A stretch of DNA of 64,000 bases from Thermoplasmata archaeon. Lineage in GTDB: Archaea; Thermoplasmatota; Thermoplasmata; Thermoplasmatales; Thermoplasmataceae. Where the stretch lies: NCBI GenBank assembly GCA_021806235.1, contig JAJZXU010000017.1, positions 1 to 64,000 of the forward strand. The letters run 5' to 3'. The position numbers and the translations under genes are program-made. Below the pieces are notes generated by a model. The model did not search any database. It saw only the letters and a list, made by a program, of their open reading frames with translations, and was not told where the DNA came from. Below are positions 10,316-21,236 of this stretch, piece after piece; positions within the stretch are counted from its first letter, which is position 1, and each line of letters opens with the position of its first letter.

Positions 10316-10645
10316 TTACTCCACCTTCTCAATGACGACAAAATTTATGGTTTTTGCAAGTTTTCTGCATTCACCAATCCTTACAATATCTCCGGGTTTT
10401 ACATCAATGCAATCCGGCAGATGTGCGTGATATTTTTTAAATTTTGTTCTGTATCTTTCGTATTTTTTTATGTATTCCTTTGTTTCTCTTTGAATTATAA
10501 TACTGCGTTCCATTTTTACAGATATAACCTTACCTGCTATCATCTGACCTCTAACAGGTAAACTACCGTGAAATGGACAGTTTATATCGTTACATTCCTT
10601 TTCTGGTGGTTTAACATCTATTCCTATGTTTCTCATTTCTATCAT
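10316..10645 (-). CDS. rps17: Ribosomal protein S17
   Basis: CPFHGSLPVRGQMIAGKVISVKMERSIIIQRE…PGDIVRIGECRKLAKTINFVVIE. Confidence 0.94.
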   Translation of the reverse strand: MIEMRNIGIDVKPPEKECNDINCPFHGSLPVRGQMIAGKVISVKMERSIIIQRETKEYIKKYERYRTKFKKYHAHLPDCIDVKPGDIVRIGECRKLAKTINFVVIEKVE

Positions 10646-10931
10646 TACTCCTTAACCTTTTGTATATTTTTCTCCTATCCTTTGTTCTATCTTCGGGGCG
10701 TATCATTATTATATCGCCATCCACATCATAGAAACAGTTACCAAATTTTATGGTAAATATTGTTCTATGTTTTGGTATTTTCATTATCTTATTATTATTC
10801 TGGATGAACATCATATTTTTTGTCTCATTTATTAATTTGCCATGAATATTTATATTATTTATATTTGATGATTTCTTTATATTCACTTCATTACCGATAA
10901 ATTCAGAGATGTATACATTATCTGAATTCAT
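10611..10931 (-). CDS. rnp1: Ribonuclease P protein component 1 (Rpp29/Pop4)
   Basis: HGKLINETKNMMFI…KIPKHRTIFTIKFG; position between SUI1 and rps17. Confidence 0.85.
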   Translation of the reverse strand: MNSDNVYISEFIGNEVNIKKSSNINNINIHGKLINETKNMMFIQNNNKIMKIPKHRTIFTIKFGNCFYDVDGDIIMIRPEDRTKDRRKIYKRLRSNDRNEKHRNRC

Positions 10932-11227
10932 ACCATCTGAACCTTGAATCCCATGTTTTCCAGTTCCTTTTTCATAACGTCACGGTGATCGCCCTGCAGT
11001 TCTATTGACCTGCCATCCTTTACTGTTCCACCCGATGCTGCTTTCTTCTTTAATACCTTTGCAATCTCATTAATGTTCTCAGATTTCGGGTCTATGCCAT
11101 CAATAACAGTGACCATCTTGCCATACCTTCTTTTATCAACGCTAATTTTTACCAGTTCATTATCACGGTTGAAACCTTCCCATGGTTGCAATTCCTTTGG
11201 CATGCCGGTAAAGTTTTTATCTTTCAT
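10928..11227 (-). CDS. Translation initiation factor aIF1 (SUI1)
   Basis: RRYGKMVTVIDGID…KKKAASGGTVKDGRSIELQGDHRDVMKKELENMGF. Confidence 0.93.
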   Translation of the reverse strand: MKDKNFTGMPKELQPWEGFNRDNELVKISVDKRRYGKMVTVIDGIDPKSENINEIAKVLKKKAASGGTVKDGRSIELQGDHRDVMKKELENMGFKVQMV

Positions 11228-11439
11228 TATTTTTTTTCCTCCATTACAGTTAATATTCTTGCGATCTGCCTTCTGAGTGACCTGGTCTTACCAGGACTTG
11301 CAGGAGCACCACCCATTGCCACTGCAGATCTTTCCCTTAATAATGATTCCTTTAATGATTTTAATTTCTCATTTAATTCATCATCATTCATATTTCTTAA
11401 ATCCTTAGTTTTTAGCTCCATTATCCTCAACTCCATCAT
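11227..11439 (-). CDS. rpl29: Ribosomal protein L29
   Basis: [57 protein letters not shown]. Confidence 0.93.
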   Translation of the reverse strand: MMELRIMELKTKDLRNMNDDELNEKLKSLKESLLRERSAVAMGGAPASPGKTRSLRRQIARILTVMEEKK

Positions 11440-12070
11440 TATTTAAATTGTTATTTACTTTTGCACTCTCAACTATTACGCTGTTGTTAATATCAATTTC
11501 ATCCGGTAATCTGTAGTTTGTTTTTAATAATTTAACGTAAATACCTATAACGCCTGTTTTAAGCATGGCAACGGAATAACCGCCAGCAACTCCTGATCTT
11601 GCAGGTTCCCCTGAATATTTTATCTCTCCATACATGAACTTCTGTGTACGTGCTCTTTCACCGGATATTTTGCCGCTTATCCTTATTAAAACACCACGTG
11701 CATGCTGATCCATTATCCTTCTCAGTGTTGTTGTGCCTGCCTTCCTGTAATTCCAGCCCTTTTCAAGGAATAATGCAATTTTCTTTGATACAATCTGCGG
11801 GTTTAAATCTGGATTTTCTACCTCCTTAACCTCTATCTGTGGTGCCTCTAAACCGTATTTTGTTTCCAGTGCCAGTGTCATTTCCTTTATTTTTGATCCA
11901 TGGCGACCTATTACAAGACCGGGTCTGTTTACGTATAATGTTATATTTGTTCCAAATGGAGTTCTCTTCATTTCCATTCCACCAAATCCGGCATTATCAT
12001 TCTCCGTTCTTAAATATTCGGTAACCAGCAATTTTTTAATGTTATCACTTACAAATTTTTTCTCTTTCAT
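11405..12070 (-). CDS. rps3: Ribosomal protein S3 (start trimmed to [13 protein letters not shown])
   Basis: KH motif [50 protein letters not shown]. Confidence 0.93.
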   Translation of the reverse strand: MKEKKFVSDNIKKLLVTEYLRTENDNAGFGGMEMKRTPFGTNITLYVNRPGLVIGRHGSKIKEMTLALETKYGLEAPQIEVKEVENPDLNPQIVSKKIALFLEKGWNYRKAGTTTLRRIMDQHARGVLIRISGKISGERARTQKFMYGEIKYSGEPARSGVAGGYSVAMLKTGVIGIYVKLLKTNYRLPDEIDINNSVIVESAKVNNNLNNDGVEDNGAKN

Positions 12071-12074
12071 ACAA

Positions 12075-12524
12075 TCACTCCTTTTCATTTTCCGTTACTA
12101 TTATCTCAAGATTTATTAAATCCTTAAAGAAAGCTCCTGCCCTTCCATATGCTTTTGGAGTGAATTTTTTCACCATTCTGCCCTTTGATGCGGATATATG
12201 AAAAATCTTCAAATCGTCTGATAAACCTTTGAATTCTGCATTTGCAGATGCATCATCTAAAAGTTTTTTGAATTCCCCTGCCGCTTTTATCGGGAATCTT
12301 CCCGGGCCTGTTGCCTTTTTATGTGAAACTGAATCAAGGTATCTGAAATATGGTACCGGTGTTTTCTTTTCAATAACACTATCTATAACATCTTTTGCAG
12401 ATTCAACGTCCATACCCCTGATAAAATGGGCTATATTAACCGCATCCTTCTCTGATATATCCGTTTCGTTAACCCTTGCCTTCGCATATTTTTCCGGTAA
12501 TTTATCTATACTGTATCCTTTCAT
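12075..12524 (-). CDS. rpl22: Ribosomal protein L22
   Basis: Operon position; [20 protein letters not shown]-like C-terminus. Confidence 0.93.
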   Translation of the reverse strand: MKGYSIDKLPEKYAKARVNETDISEKDAVNIAHFIRGMDVESAKDVIDSVIEKKTPVPYFRYLDSVSHKKATGPGRFPIKAAGEFKKLLDDASANAEFKGLSDDLKIFHISASKGRMVKKFTPKAYGRAGAFFKDLINLEIIVTENEKE

Positions 12525-12529
12525 TTACA

Positions 12530-12985
12530 TCACTTCAGTGGTAAGAATTTGGATGACCTTGTGGCTCCAACTCCGGGTCCGGAGTGTTTTACTACCTTTC
12601 TTGTTGGTGCAAATTCACCTAAATAATGACCTATCATTTCGGGCCTTATTTCAAATTTAAGATAGGAATTACCATTGTAAAGTTCTATAGTTTTACCTAT
12701 GAACTGGGGTAAAATTATTATATCCCTTACATGTGTTTTTATCCTTTCTTTATCGCCCAGTAAATCATCAAACGCCTTTTTTTGTTCGTGATTCATTTCC
12801 CTGTTATATGACCTTCTAACCCTTGCCGGGAAAATTTCCATTAACTGAGCTAATTCCATATCCTGCAATTCTTCTACAGTGTGCCCACGGTATGAAAACT
12901 CTCTGGTTCTTCCCGTAATAGCCCTCTGGGCCTTTCTTGATCTCCTTTTAATTGATTTTACAGATGCCTGCCTTCTAACTACCAT
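12530..12985 (-). CDS. rps19: Ribosomal protein S19
   Basis: [16 protein letters not shown]…[28 protein letters not shown]. Confidence 0.95.
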   Translation of the reverse strand: MVVRRQASVKSIKRRSRKAQRAITGRTREFSYRGHTVEELQDMELAQLMEIFPARVRRSYNREMNHEQKKAFDDLLGDKERIKTHVRDIIILPQFIGKTIELYNGNSYLKFEIRPEMIGHYLGEFAPTRKVVKHSGPGVGATRSSKFLPLK

Positions 12986-13677
12986 TTCTTATTCCTCCTT
13001 TTTGGTGATAATCTACCCACCTTTGCACCCGGTGGTGATCCTCTAGCAACTGTGCTTGGTCCTCCAACATGCTGATGATTTCCACCTCCATGTGGATGAT
13101 TAACAGCATTCATTGCAACTCCCCTCACAGTATATGGCTTCTTTGCCTTGCTCTTTAAATATTTTATATGATTTCCTGCCTTTAATATAGGTATATCTCT
13201 TGCACCTGAACCGGCCACTACACCTACCGTTGCCCTGCATCTAGGATTAAACTCCTTTGTATTGCCCGATGGTAATTTTATTGAAACCGAATTGCCATGG
13301 CTTATTATAAGTCCCGCTGAACCAGCTGTTCTGCAGAATTTACCACCATCACCCGGCATGCTTTCTATATTATATACATATGAACCGTCATCTATCTTTG
13401 ATAGATGTGTTGTTGTACCGGTAACTGAATTGCCTTCAGAGCCTATTTTAAGATCCTGGCCTATGTAAGCCCCATTAAATGCCAGCATGTAATTTGTTTC
13501 GTTTTTTTCATTTTTTAATAATAAAAGGGGCGCATTTCTTCCAGGAGCCTGAATTATATCATCTATTTTATAACTCCCATCTCTTGGGTGCTTTATATCA
13601 GTTACATGCCTGTGACTTGGACTCTGATATGTTAACGAACCATGACCCCTTCTCTGTGCTACTATATGTTTTCCCAT
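12979..13677 (-). CDS. rpl2: Ribosomal protein L2
   Basis: [38 protein letters not shown]. Confidence 0.97.
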   Translation of the reverse strand: MGKHIVAQRRGHGSLTYQSPSHRHVTDIKHPRDGSYKIDDIIQAPGRNAPLLLLKNEKNETNYMLAFNGAYIGQDLKIGSEGNSVTGTTTHLSKIDDGSYVYNIESMPGDGGKFCRTAGSAGLIISHGNSVSIKLPSGNTKEFNPRCRATVGVVAGSGARDIPILKAGNHIKYLKSKAKKPYTVRGVAMNAVNHPHGGGNHQHVGGPSTVARGSPPGAKVGRLSPKRRNKKW

Positions 13678-13687
13678 TTATTTCACC

Positions 13688-13936
13688 TCAGAATATTCCT
13701 ATTCTACCTCCTATTTCTTCGGCAGAGAAATCTTTTGATAATTTCGCTATTGCCTTTTTACCTTTTTTTGTTATTAATATATTCAATGATACTACCTTTA
13801 CATCAAATCTTTCTTCTATTTCCTTTTTAATATCCTTTTTTCTGCCCCTGCGATCTACCATGAATGTAAGCTTATTTTCTTTCTCCATCATTAACGTAGT
13901 TTTTTCCGTAACAACCGGAGTTATGATATAATCCAT
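13688..13936 (-). CDS. rpl23: Ribosomal protein L23
   Basis: IITPVVTEKTTLMMEKENKLTFMVDRRGRKKDIKKEIEERFDVKV. Confidence 0.95.
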   Translation of the reverse strand: MDYIITPVVTEKTTLMMEKENKLTFMVDRRGRKKDIKKEIEERFDVKVVSLNILITKKGKKAIAKLSKDFSAEEIGGRIGIF

Positions 13937-13937
13937 T

Positions 13938-14708
13938 TTAATTCACCTCTTCAAGTTCCTTTATTGCAGTTTCTGTGTATAATGTTAATCTTCCTGGAAT
14001 TCCTCCCGGAGCTAATTTTGTTATGCTTAAACTGTTTAATGATGCAGTTTCCACTCCAGGCAATGATGAAAATGCCCTTAATTTCTCATTTGAAGACCCT
14101 ACTACTAATATACTTTTAGGCTGTTTATACGTTCTATTTCTCATTTTTCCCCTTCCGGCTCTTATCTTTTTACCGTTCTTTGACCGTATAATATCATCGT
14201 AAATTCCTATATCAGAAAGCATCTTCACTGCATCCTTTGCCTTTGTTATATTCTCAAGGTCATCCTCAACTATAACAGGGAATGTTAGAGTATCCATAAC
14301 ATCTTCAGATATCCTGTGACCTCTATTTAATACATAGTCTTTATTTGCAGTAAATGCTATTGCACTTAATTTAGCTAATTTTCTTTCCTTTTTATTTATC
14401 TTTTTATATAATACCTTATCACTTCTTGGAGATAATGCACTTCTGCCGCCCACCGTACTTGCCAGCAATACACCCCTTGAGCCACCGGCTAATCTTGGTA
14501 TTCTTGATATACCGTGATTTGGGCCTAGATTATGACCGACCCTTCTGGTTCCTGCCAGTGGGCTTGAACCGTATGGTTGCCTCATTGATAATGATATGGC
14601 TTTAAATGCCTTATGAACAAGGTCTTCCCTTGTATCCATGCCGAACACTGCAGGTAATTCTATTTCCTTTTTCACTTCGCCATTTATTGAATAAACATTT
14701 GCTTTCAT
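13938..14708 (-). CDS. rpl4: Ribosomal protein L4
   Basis: VYSINGEVKKEIELPAVF…GTRRVGHNLGPNHGISRIPR. Confidence 0.95.
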   Translation of the reverse strand: MKANVYSINGEVKKEIELPAVFGMDTREDLVHKAFKAISLSMRQPYGSSPLAGTRRVGHNLGPNHGISRIPRLAGGSRGVLLASTVGGRSALSPRSDKVLYKKINKKERKLAKLSAIAFTANKDYVLNRGHRISEDVMDTLTFPVIVEDDLENITKAKDAVKMLSDIGIYDDIIRSKNGKKIRAGRGKMRNRTYKQPKSILVVGSSNEKLRAFSSLPGVETASLNSLSITKLAPGGIPGRLTLYTETAIKELEEVN

Positions 14709-14710
14709 TT

Positions 14711-15703
14711 TTAATCACCCTGTTTGGATTCCTTTGATATATATGTTATCTCTACCTTTTCCGCATTAACTACCTTCTGCCTTGCAGGGTCCCTTAGTTT
14801 AATCAATCTTTTTGCTGGACCGGATACTGACCCATATAAAAGAATGTAATCATTTTTTACAAGACCGTAGTTAAGGAATCCTCCCTTTACGTTTATATCA
14901 TTGATATCTTCCTTTTTACCGTATTTTACTACCCTTATGTTATGTAATGTTCTCTGATGGAGACCGACCTGACCTGCCTGGGGTACTGTATTTCTAACCC
15001 AGTCGGGATGCCATGGACCAAGGGTTCCTATCATCCTTCTATGTTTTCTATTCTTTTTTGGCAGTAACTTTACTCCAAATCTCTTTACAACACCCTGGAA
15101 ACCCTTTCCCTTTGTAACTGATATTGTATCAACAAATGAACCGTCTGAAGTAAAATCGGTGAAATTTAATTCCTTGCCCAGTTTTTCTTCTGCAAGCTTT
15201 ATTCTATCTTCCATTGTTGATCCACCTACCCTTATCTCAAATATTTCTGGTGTTTTTGAGGGTATACCTGAGACAAGCCCGGGATTTGTGTGTACTAATA
15301 ATCTTACATCTGAAACATCTTTTAATTCTATTTCCCTTGGATTTTTATTTTTAATTTCTGGTATTCTTTTAAATACCTCCTTATCTATATCATCTGCCTT
15401 CTTCTCTGCAAATATTTTTAAACCGTTGTCTCCATCCTCATAATATCTTACCGATATAACCTTTAATGGAGGTACTTCCACAACTGTTACAGGTGCCATT
15501 ATAGTTTTTCCTGCTGTCACACTGGTTTTTCTATAGTCTGTCATCTGTATATGTGTCATGCCAACTTTATAGCCTGCGAATGCCTGAATCTTCGCATTGC
15601 CCTCTATTTCAGGCCATGATCTGATATCAGCCCCAATTTTTTTAGCGCGTACTCTGGGATAATACGCCATTGATCCCCTACGGGAATGATGCGGTGTCGC
15701 CAT
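14711..15703 (-). CDS. rpl3: Ribosomal protein L3
   Basis: HHSRRGSMAYYPRVRAKK…AGYKVGMTHIQMTD…RRMIGTLGPWHPDWVRNTVPQAGQVGLHQRT. Confidence 0.96.
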   Translation of the reverse strand: MATPHHSRRGSMAYYPRVRAKKIGADIRSWPEIEGNAKIQAFAGYKVGMTHIQMTDYRKTSVTAGKTIMAPVTVVEVPPLKVISVRYYEDGDNGLKIFAEKKADDIDKEVFKRIPEIKNKNPREIELKDVSDVRLLVHTNPGLVSGIPSKTPEIFEIRVGGSTMEDRIKLAEEKLGKELNFTDFTSDGSFVDTISVTKGKGFQGVVKRFGVKLLPKKNRKHRRMIGTLGPWHPDWVRNTVPQAGQVGLHQRTLHNIRVVKYGKKEDINDINVKGGFLNYGLVKNDYILLYGSVSGPAKRLIKLRDPARQKVVNAEKVEITYISKESKQGD

Positions 15704-15909
15704 TTTTTATCACCAACCGTTACACTTTCTACATCGCCAATAAATTACGATATAACGGGATGCCTATAGCATTGCCCATTGTGTATGGTTAAATATAGTA
15801 GAGGTTTATTAATTTAATATTTATTAAGTTTGTTATTTTTTATTTAGGGATTTTGGGAGTTATAATTTATTCTAACATAATATTATATAGCTAAATATAT
15901 TAAAAAAAT

Positions 15910-17820
15910 CTAATTTTTATTATTAATGGCATTTTTATAATTTATTAGGGTTATTATTAACTGTGAATGTGACCATACCAGTGGTGAAACCGATAATGGC
16001 TTTTCCGTTATAGGGTCTATCTGCTCCGATAAAATTCCTGATTCTTCACTGTGCTTGATAACCCACTGGATCAGTTCATTTGCCTTATCAAAATTATTGA
16101 TTTTTATATAATAATCCGCAAGCCATAGTGTTGTTATTATCCATGGATTGCCTGTTATACCGGGGTTGAGCTCCACTCTCTGATAAAAATCATTACTATA
16201 CCTGGCTATGCCACCTGAGTTTTTGATCCATAAATATTCATTGATTTTTTCAACAGATGATTTTACCTTTGAATCGTTTGCATCCTTTACATCCAGATTA
16301 ACAAGGGCTAATATTGATGAATCCAGGGTAAAATCCATTTTACCATTATAATATGTTCTACCATAGTAACCTGTTAAATCTGAATAAAATGTTTCATCAA
16401 ATGTTTTAAGCATTTTATCCGCCTTATCCGAGTATTTCTGTGATAAATCGGTATCATTGAACATCTCGGAAAATTCTGATGCGTATTTCAATGCCTTGTA
16501 TACTGTAGCTACAGTATATGTGTGTATGCCGTATCTTTCCTCCCACAGATCAAATGATTCCTTGGGTAAACCGTTATCATATGTATAATTATATAGAAAC
16601 TCCGCTATTTTTGTTATTAGTTTTTCGTACAGGAATGAGATGTATTCAACATCCTTATTTGTTGAGTAATAATGCCAGATGGCTATTATTATCAGTGCTG
16701 ATTCATCTTCCTGTATCGGTAATATTTTTTTATTATCCATAAAATATGGTAACCAGCTGCTTGCTATTTTTCCACTGGAATTATATTTATGAAAAAAATA
16801 ACCCTCACTGGATATTGTATTTATGCAGAAATTAAAGAATAGTTTTGCAGGATCGCCATGGCCCGATAAGATCATAGACATTGCCGCATATGAGGAATCC
16901 CTCGGCCATGAGTAATAATATGAATCCATATTGCTTCTTAATATAGCGCTGTCACTTGATGCCATTATTGCACCCATACTGTTAATGTGTGACCTTACTA
17001 TAAATAATGATTTCTTAAACATATCATTATAATTATCGTTATCGATATTCAACGGATATTTGGAAACCCATAATTCCCAGAAATTCTCTGTTCTATTAAG
17101 CATTCTTCCCATGCCTTCAATATCCATATATTTTGAATTTTCAAACAGGTCTGATCTATCCCTTGAACACAGTATATAATAAAATAATTCTATAGAAGAG
17201 TGTGGCTCCATTTTTACATGATGCCTTATAACGGAATCAACAGATCCTGTTGCTATTGTGTCCATTGATAATTCATTATCCTCTGCATCCTTCCATGTGC
17301 CTTCCAGGCCATTAAAATTCTTTATGCCTACCGCGTATTCATCAAATGAACCTTTATTGCCTACTGTTGATGCCATAAAATATCTCTCTCCCTTATAATG
17401 GACTATGGAATTATTTTCCGGATAATAAAAGGCAGTATCGCCTATATTATTGCCATAAATTGAAAAATTTTGATGGAAAAATAATTTTATATCCCTTTTA
17501 TTATCTGTTTCGTTTATTATTTTTATTTTTTTTATATAAACATCTCGATAAATATCGACAAAATTTTGATCTTCGAAATTTATATCATTAACCCTGTATT
17601 TGACTATACCTATCATTGTGTGATCAAAATAATCCTTTGAAATAATGTTTGATTTATTGATCCATGTGAAATTGTTATCAATTGAAACACCATATTTAAA
17701 AGGTTTTCCTCCACTCTGGTTCTCCTCCATATCCCTTGAAAAGTAAAAATCCGTGAGATTGTAATCTTCATTAAAACTTACTAATAGCCTACCATTGCCT
17801 ATTGCTATATATCTTACCAT
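15910..17820 (-). CDS. GH15-family glucoamylase/glucodextranase-like protein
   Basis: MDSYYYSWPRDSSYAAMSMILSGHG and FDLWEERYGIHTYTVATVYKALKYA are GH15 signatures. Confidence 0.85.
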   Translation of the reverse strand: MVRYIAIGNGRLLVSFNEDYNLTDFYFSRDMEENQSGGKPFKYGVSIDNNFTWINKSNIISKDYFDHTMIGIVKYRVNDINFEDQNFVDIYRDVYIKKIKIINETDNKRDIKLFFHQNFSIYGNNIGDTAFYYPENNSIVHYKGERYFMASTVGNKGSFDEYAVGIKNFNGLEGTWKDAEDNELSMDTIATGSVDSVIRHHVKMEPHSSIELFYYILCSRDRSDLFENSKYMDIEGMGRMLNRTENFWELWVSKYPLNIDNDNYNDMFKKSLFIVRSHINSMGAIMASSDSAILRSNMDSYYYSWPRDSSYAAMSMILSGHGDPAKLFFNFCINTISSEGYFFHKYNSSGKIASSWLPYFMDNKKILPIQEDESALIIIAIWHYYSTNKDVEYISFLYEKLITKIAEFLYNYTYDNGLPKESFDLWEERYGIHTYTVATVYKALKYASEFSEMFNDTDLSQKYSDKADKMLKTFDETFYSDLTGYYGRTYYNGKMDFTLDSSILALVNLDVKDANDSKVKSSVEKINEYLWIKNSGGIARYSNDFYQRVELNPGITGNPWIITTLWLADYYIKINNFDKANELIQWVIKHSEESGILSEQIDPITEKPLSVSPLVWSHSQLIITLINYKNAINNKN

Positions 17821-17986
17821 ATGGTAGTATATTTAATCTATATATAAAATAATATTGTAATGTGTTTGATACCGATGAATTACCCCTATCCAGCAGGATG
17901 TTTCAGGGGTACTGTTCTATCTCTAAAAACACACAGAGAATGGTTAATATATGTGTCCATTTCAGTTAAACAGGATGGGTATAAAA

Positions 17987-18610
17987 TTATATTAATTTAT
18001 AAGGTTCCCCGTGTGATGGGTATATTGTTACTGGCTTCATGCTTTTTATTTTTTCAAGTGATAAATTTGCTGCCCTTATATCCTGTATAAACATTCTATC
18101 TAATTTTATTTTATTTCTTTTAACTGTCAATGCGTCTCCAACAAAAATTGCATTATCCTGCTCATAATAAATGGAAACATTTGCATTTGTATATCCTGGA
18201 GTATCTATAACTTTTAGAAAATCAAGGTTGAACCTGTTGTATGATGAAATATTTTTAACACCATCGAATCTTAAACCCCTGCCCTCAACCTCCATAATAC
18301 CTCTTAATGCCGGACCGTGTATCATTGTATCCATTTCACTTTTGGTTACAAATATTTTTGGTTTATATCTATCATATAGTTCCTTTAATGCACCAACGTG
18401 AGTGTAATCGACCGAGGTTATCAGTATATAACCAGGTTCTTCATTTTTCTTGTCATAAAAATCATAAATTTTATTTATATCATTCCGTATGCCCGCGTCT
18501 ATCTGGATAACTTTATCCCCGTGCTTTATAACGTATATATTAAGGGCTGTTTTATTCCCTATTTTACTTATATTTTCTGGATATTCAAAATTACTTTTCA
18601 TAATAATCAT
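17987..18610 (-). CDS. Metallo-beta-lactamase-fold hydrolase
   Basis: ITSVDYTHVGALKELYDRYKPKIFVTKSE…VIDTPGYTNANVSIYYEQDNAIFVGDALTVKR…YPSHGEP. Confidence 0.75.
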   Translation of the reverse strand: MIIMKSNFEYPENISKIGNKTALNIYVIKHGDKVIQIDAGIRNDINKIYDFYDKKNEEPGYILITSVDYTHVGALKELYDRYKPKIFVTKSEMDTMIHGPALRGIMEVEGRGLRFDGVKNISSYNRFNLDFLKVIDTPGYTNANVSIYYEQDNAIFVGDALTVKRNKIKLDRMFIQDIRAANLSLEKIKSMKPVTIYPSHGEPYKLI

Positions 18611-18628
18611 TAATTATATATCATTAAA

Positions 18629-19495
18629 TTATATAAATGGATATAATATAATAACAACAAGCAGGATAAAAAGGTACATGTTGGATAAACCAAACGCACT
18701 TCTAAAGTATTTTTTATTATATTCGTGGAATACGGGTTTAAGTACATAGTATATTAGTAAAACATCCATTATAGCTGCTATTGGTATATATGCAAATCCC
18801 AGCTTTATACTGGACACAAATAGTGGAATCATAGAATAAAATATGAGTATAACTGTGTTAACAATAATCCAGAACTCTGCTTTTTTTATGCCTACAACTG
18901 CTGGAAGCATCGGTACATTGCTTTTTTTATAGTCATCGATATTATTTACGGAAAGATTCCAGAAATGCGTGGGTGTCCACATGAATACCAGAAATGCTAT
19001 GAATAGTGAGATTAATGATACTGAATCGGTTAATGATGCCCAGCCCGCCAGTGCAGGGAAACTACCTGCTATACCTCCTATAACAATGTTTAATGATGTT
19101 CTTCTCTTCAATATTATTGTATACAGAACCACATAGCTCAAAAATCCGGCAAATATGAAAACTGCGGTTAACGGGTTGATAAGTACATAACTTATGATAA
19201 ATGAAAAAATTATCATTAATGTGGATACTGCAAATATTTTATTCCTGGTTGATAAATTTAATGTATCTGATCTTGATCTGGTCCTTTTCATCTCTATATC
19301 TATATCCATATCATAAATATTATTGAATATGCTTGCTGACATTGATGCCAGGGTACCGCTTAGTAGTAAATAAAATAAAATCATGGGATAGCCTGTGCTT
19401 CCTGGTACAACGATAAAGCCTGCAACGGCAACTAAATCGATAAGAATAGTAATTTCCATTTTTGTAATTTTCATGAAATTTGTAATCTTTGACAT
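18629..19495 (-). CDS. ctaB: Protoheme IX farnesyltransferase (heme O synthase, UbiA superfamily)
   Basis: NIYDMDIDIEMKRTRSR prenyltransferase motif; FMWTPTHFWNLSVNNIDDYKKSNVPMLPAV. Confidence 0.92.
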   Translation of the reverse strand: MSKITNFMKITKMEITILIDLVAVAGFIVVPGSTGYPMILFYLLLSGTLASMSASIFNNIYDMDIDIEMKRTRSRSDTLNLSTRNKIFAVSTLMIIFSFIISYVLINPLTAVFIFAGFLSYVVLYTIILKRRTSLNIVIGGIAGSFPALAGWASLTDSVSLISLFIAFLVFMWTPTHFWNLSVNNIDDYKKSNVPMLPAVVGIKKAEFWIIVNTVILIFYSMIPLFVSSIKLGFAYIPIAAIMDVLLIYYVLKPVFHEYNKKYFRSAFGLSNMYLFILLVVIILYPFI

Positions 19496-19550
19496 TGAAC
19501 TCCCCCCTTTAAATTTTTAAAAATATATAATAAATTTATAAAAAATATAT

Positions 19551-20378
19551 TTAATCACCAGCTGACGGTGGTGTTGGTGCTGCGCCATAAAGTGTTGGTC
19601 CATAGTTGTATGTTTTACCATGGTATACAAATGTCTGGTTCATTTCTCCAGCTTTCTGCTGGTTTTCCCATTTTGTAAAGTTATGTGGTGATAATACAAA
19701 TGCAGGCCCCCTCATATGGGCATGCCCTAATCCACACAGTTCAACGCATTCAAATTCGTACAGGCCCGCCTGGGTTATATTTGTCCATATATAGTTATAA
19801 TGCCCCGGGAATGCATCCACTTTGGTTACATTGATCAGATAGAACGAATGCATTACATCAACACTCGTTACATTAAACTGTATTGGCGTATTTGCGGGCA
19901 GTACTACGAAACGCCTTGATGATGAGTGATTTGGATATATAAATATCCACTGCCACTGGTAACCAATGACGTTGATATCTGTGTAATTATGGGCGTTAGT
20001 TGGTGCGCTTGGTGCTGCTCCTGCTACCCTTATTCCATATGCCGGTGGTAAATCGTAAACAAGCAGTGATAGCAGTATAAGGACAACGAATAGCACAAAC
20101 AATTTAAATATTGCTTTATTTCCCCGCTCTATTTCCTCTATTCTACCGGGTCTCATATCCTCCTTGGGGTTATACCTTTCATTCATGAAATTATCTGCTT
20201 CTTTCTTACGGTAACTCTTTATGAATACAAAGATATACCAGAAGGCAAATCCAGCACCGATAACTATTCCTGGCAATATATATGCCAGAAATATTGATGT
20301 TATCTCAGCACCGGTTATTGACCCTTTAGGTATAAGATGGTATACATCCGGAATTATATTATATATACTTTCTAACAT
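19551..20378 (-). CDS. coxB: Cytochrome c oxidase-type subunit II (CuA)
   Basis: CuA motif ECVELCGLGHAHM; two N-terminal TM helices; DVMHSFYLINVTKVDAFPGHYNYIW. Confidence 0.94.
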   Translation of the reverse strand: MLESIYNIIPDVYHLIPKGSITGAEITSIFLAYILPGIVIGAGFAFWYIFVFIKSYRKKEADNFMNERYNPKEDMRPGRIEEIERGNKAIFKLFVLFVVLILLSLLVYDLPPAYGIRVAGAAPSAPTNAHNYTDINVIGYQWQWIFIYPNHSSSRRFVVLPANTPIQFNVTSVDVMHSFYLINVTKVDAFPGHYNYIWTNITQAGLYEFECVELCGLGHAHMRGPAFVLSPHNFTKWENQQKAGEMNQTFVYHGKTYNYGPTLYGAAPTPPSAGD

Positions 20379-20389
20379 TTTTTTTCACC

Positions 20390-21007
20390 TCATTTTATTG
20401 TGTAATATGGAGTTGTTACATGGCTACTTACTACCACGAATACATACATACCTGCTTCAGCATGTGTGGTTAAACCGCATACTATCCAGTAATTAGCAGG
20501 CAGTGTGTTGTTCCACCATATTGCTTTGGAATGTGCTGTGTTTCCATACCATATTGGAAGTATTCCACCTGTACTGTTTATAATCTTTTTAACGTGTACA
20601 CTTGTATGTGCCCATACAGGCCCACGTGACCACTGCGATGAGTGTGGCAATTCTATTTTTAATGTGTGTGCCTTTACCTCAAAATTTGTCATATTTGCAT
20701 GTATATCTGCATGTGCCGGTAAATATATTGTCATAGCACCATATGATGTACCATTAAAGTTAAATGGGTATGCATTGGAATGTCCATTTCCCCGACCCCA
20801 TGCAGCCAGTGAAAGATTGACCACTTCATGGATTGTTCCATTTGATGAAGTTACATTGTAATATGGTATATTTCTATGTGCTACTGCACCCTGATCTGAC
20901 ATTACTGTATTTGTTGGTGCATATGATACAACTGTTATTCCTACTGCTGCGATCAATATAACTGCCACTATAAGTACTGCAAATGCAGCTTTTACTAATG
21001 TCTTCAA
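20390..21007 (-). CDS. Sulfocyanin-like blue (type 1) copper protein, TTG start overlapping upstream TGA
   Basis: N-terminal TM; HTLKIELPHS and CGLTTHAEAGMY type-1 Cu motif (C-x4-H-x4-M). Confidence 0.85.
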   Translation of the reverse strand: MKTLVKAAFAVLIVAVILIAAVGITVVSYAPTNTVMSDQGAVAHRNIPYYNVTSSNGTIHEVVNLSLAAWGRGNGHSNAYPFNFNGTSYGAMTIYLPAHADIHANMTNFEVKAHTLKIELPHSSQWSRGPVWAHTSVHVKKIINSTGGILPIWYGNTAHSKAIWWNNTLPANYWIVCGLTTHAEAGMYVFVVVSSHVTTPYYTIK

Positions 21008-21225
21008 GAGAACCACCTGCCCATAAATACATTCAGGAATAGCCATAGTGAAAACCATATAGCTATTACAATTATAGCAAGTGCGTACGGGTTTTTCCAT
21101 ATACCAATCTCGTTGTATTCTAAGTCGTCATCCCCCAGTTCCATTTCAACGTCCTCGTATTCGTAAGACTTTTTCATCTCCTTCTTATTTACCTTCTCAG
21201 ATTTTTCATTATTTATATCAACCAT
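21004..21225 (-). CDS. Small single-TM protein (73 aa), candidate accessory subunit of the oxidase
   Basis: Charged N-terminus then KNPYALAIIVIAIWFSLWLFLNVFMGRWFS; between sulfocyanin and coxI/III genes. Confidence 0.8.
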   Translation of the reverse strand: MVDINNEKSEKVNKKEMKKSYEYEDVEMELGDDDLEYNEIGIWKNPYALAIIVIAIWFSLWLFLNVFMGRWFS

Positions 21226-21236
21226 TTTTTATCACC

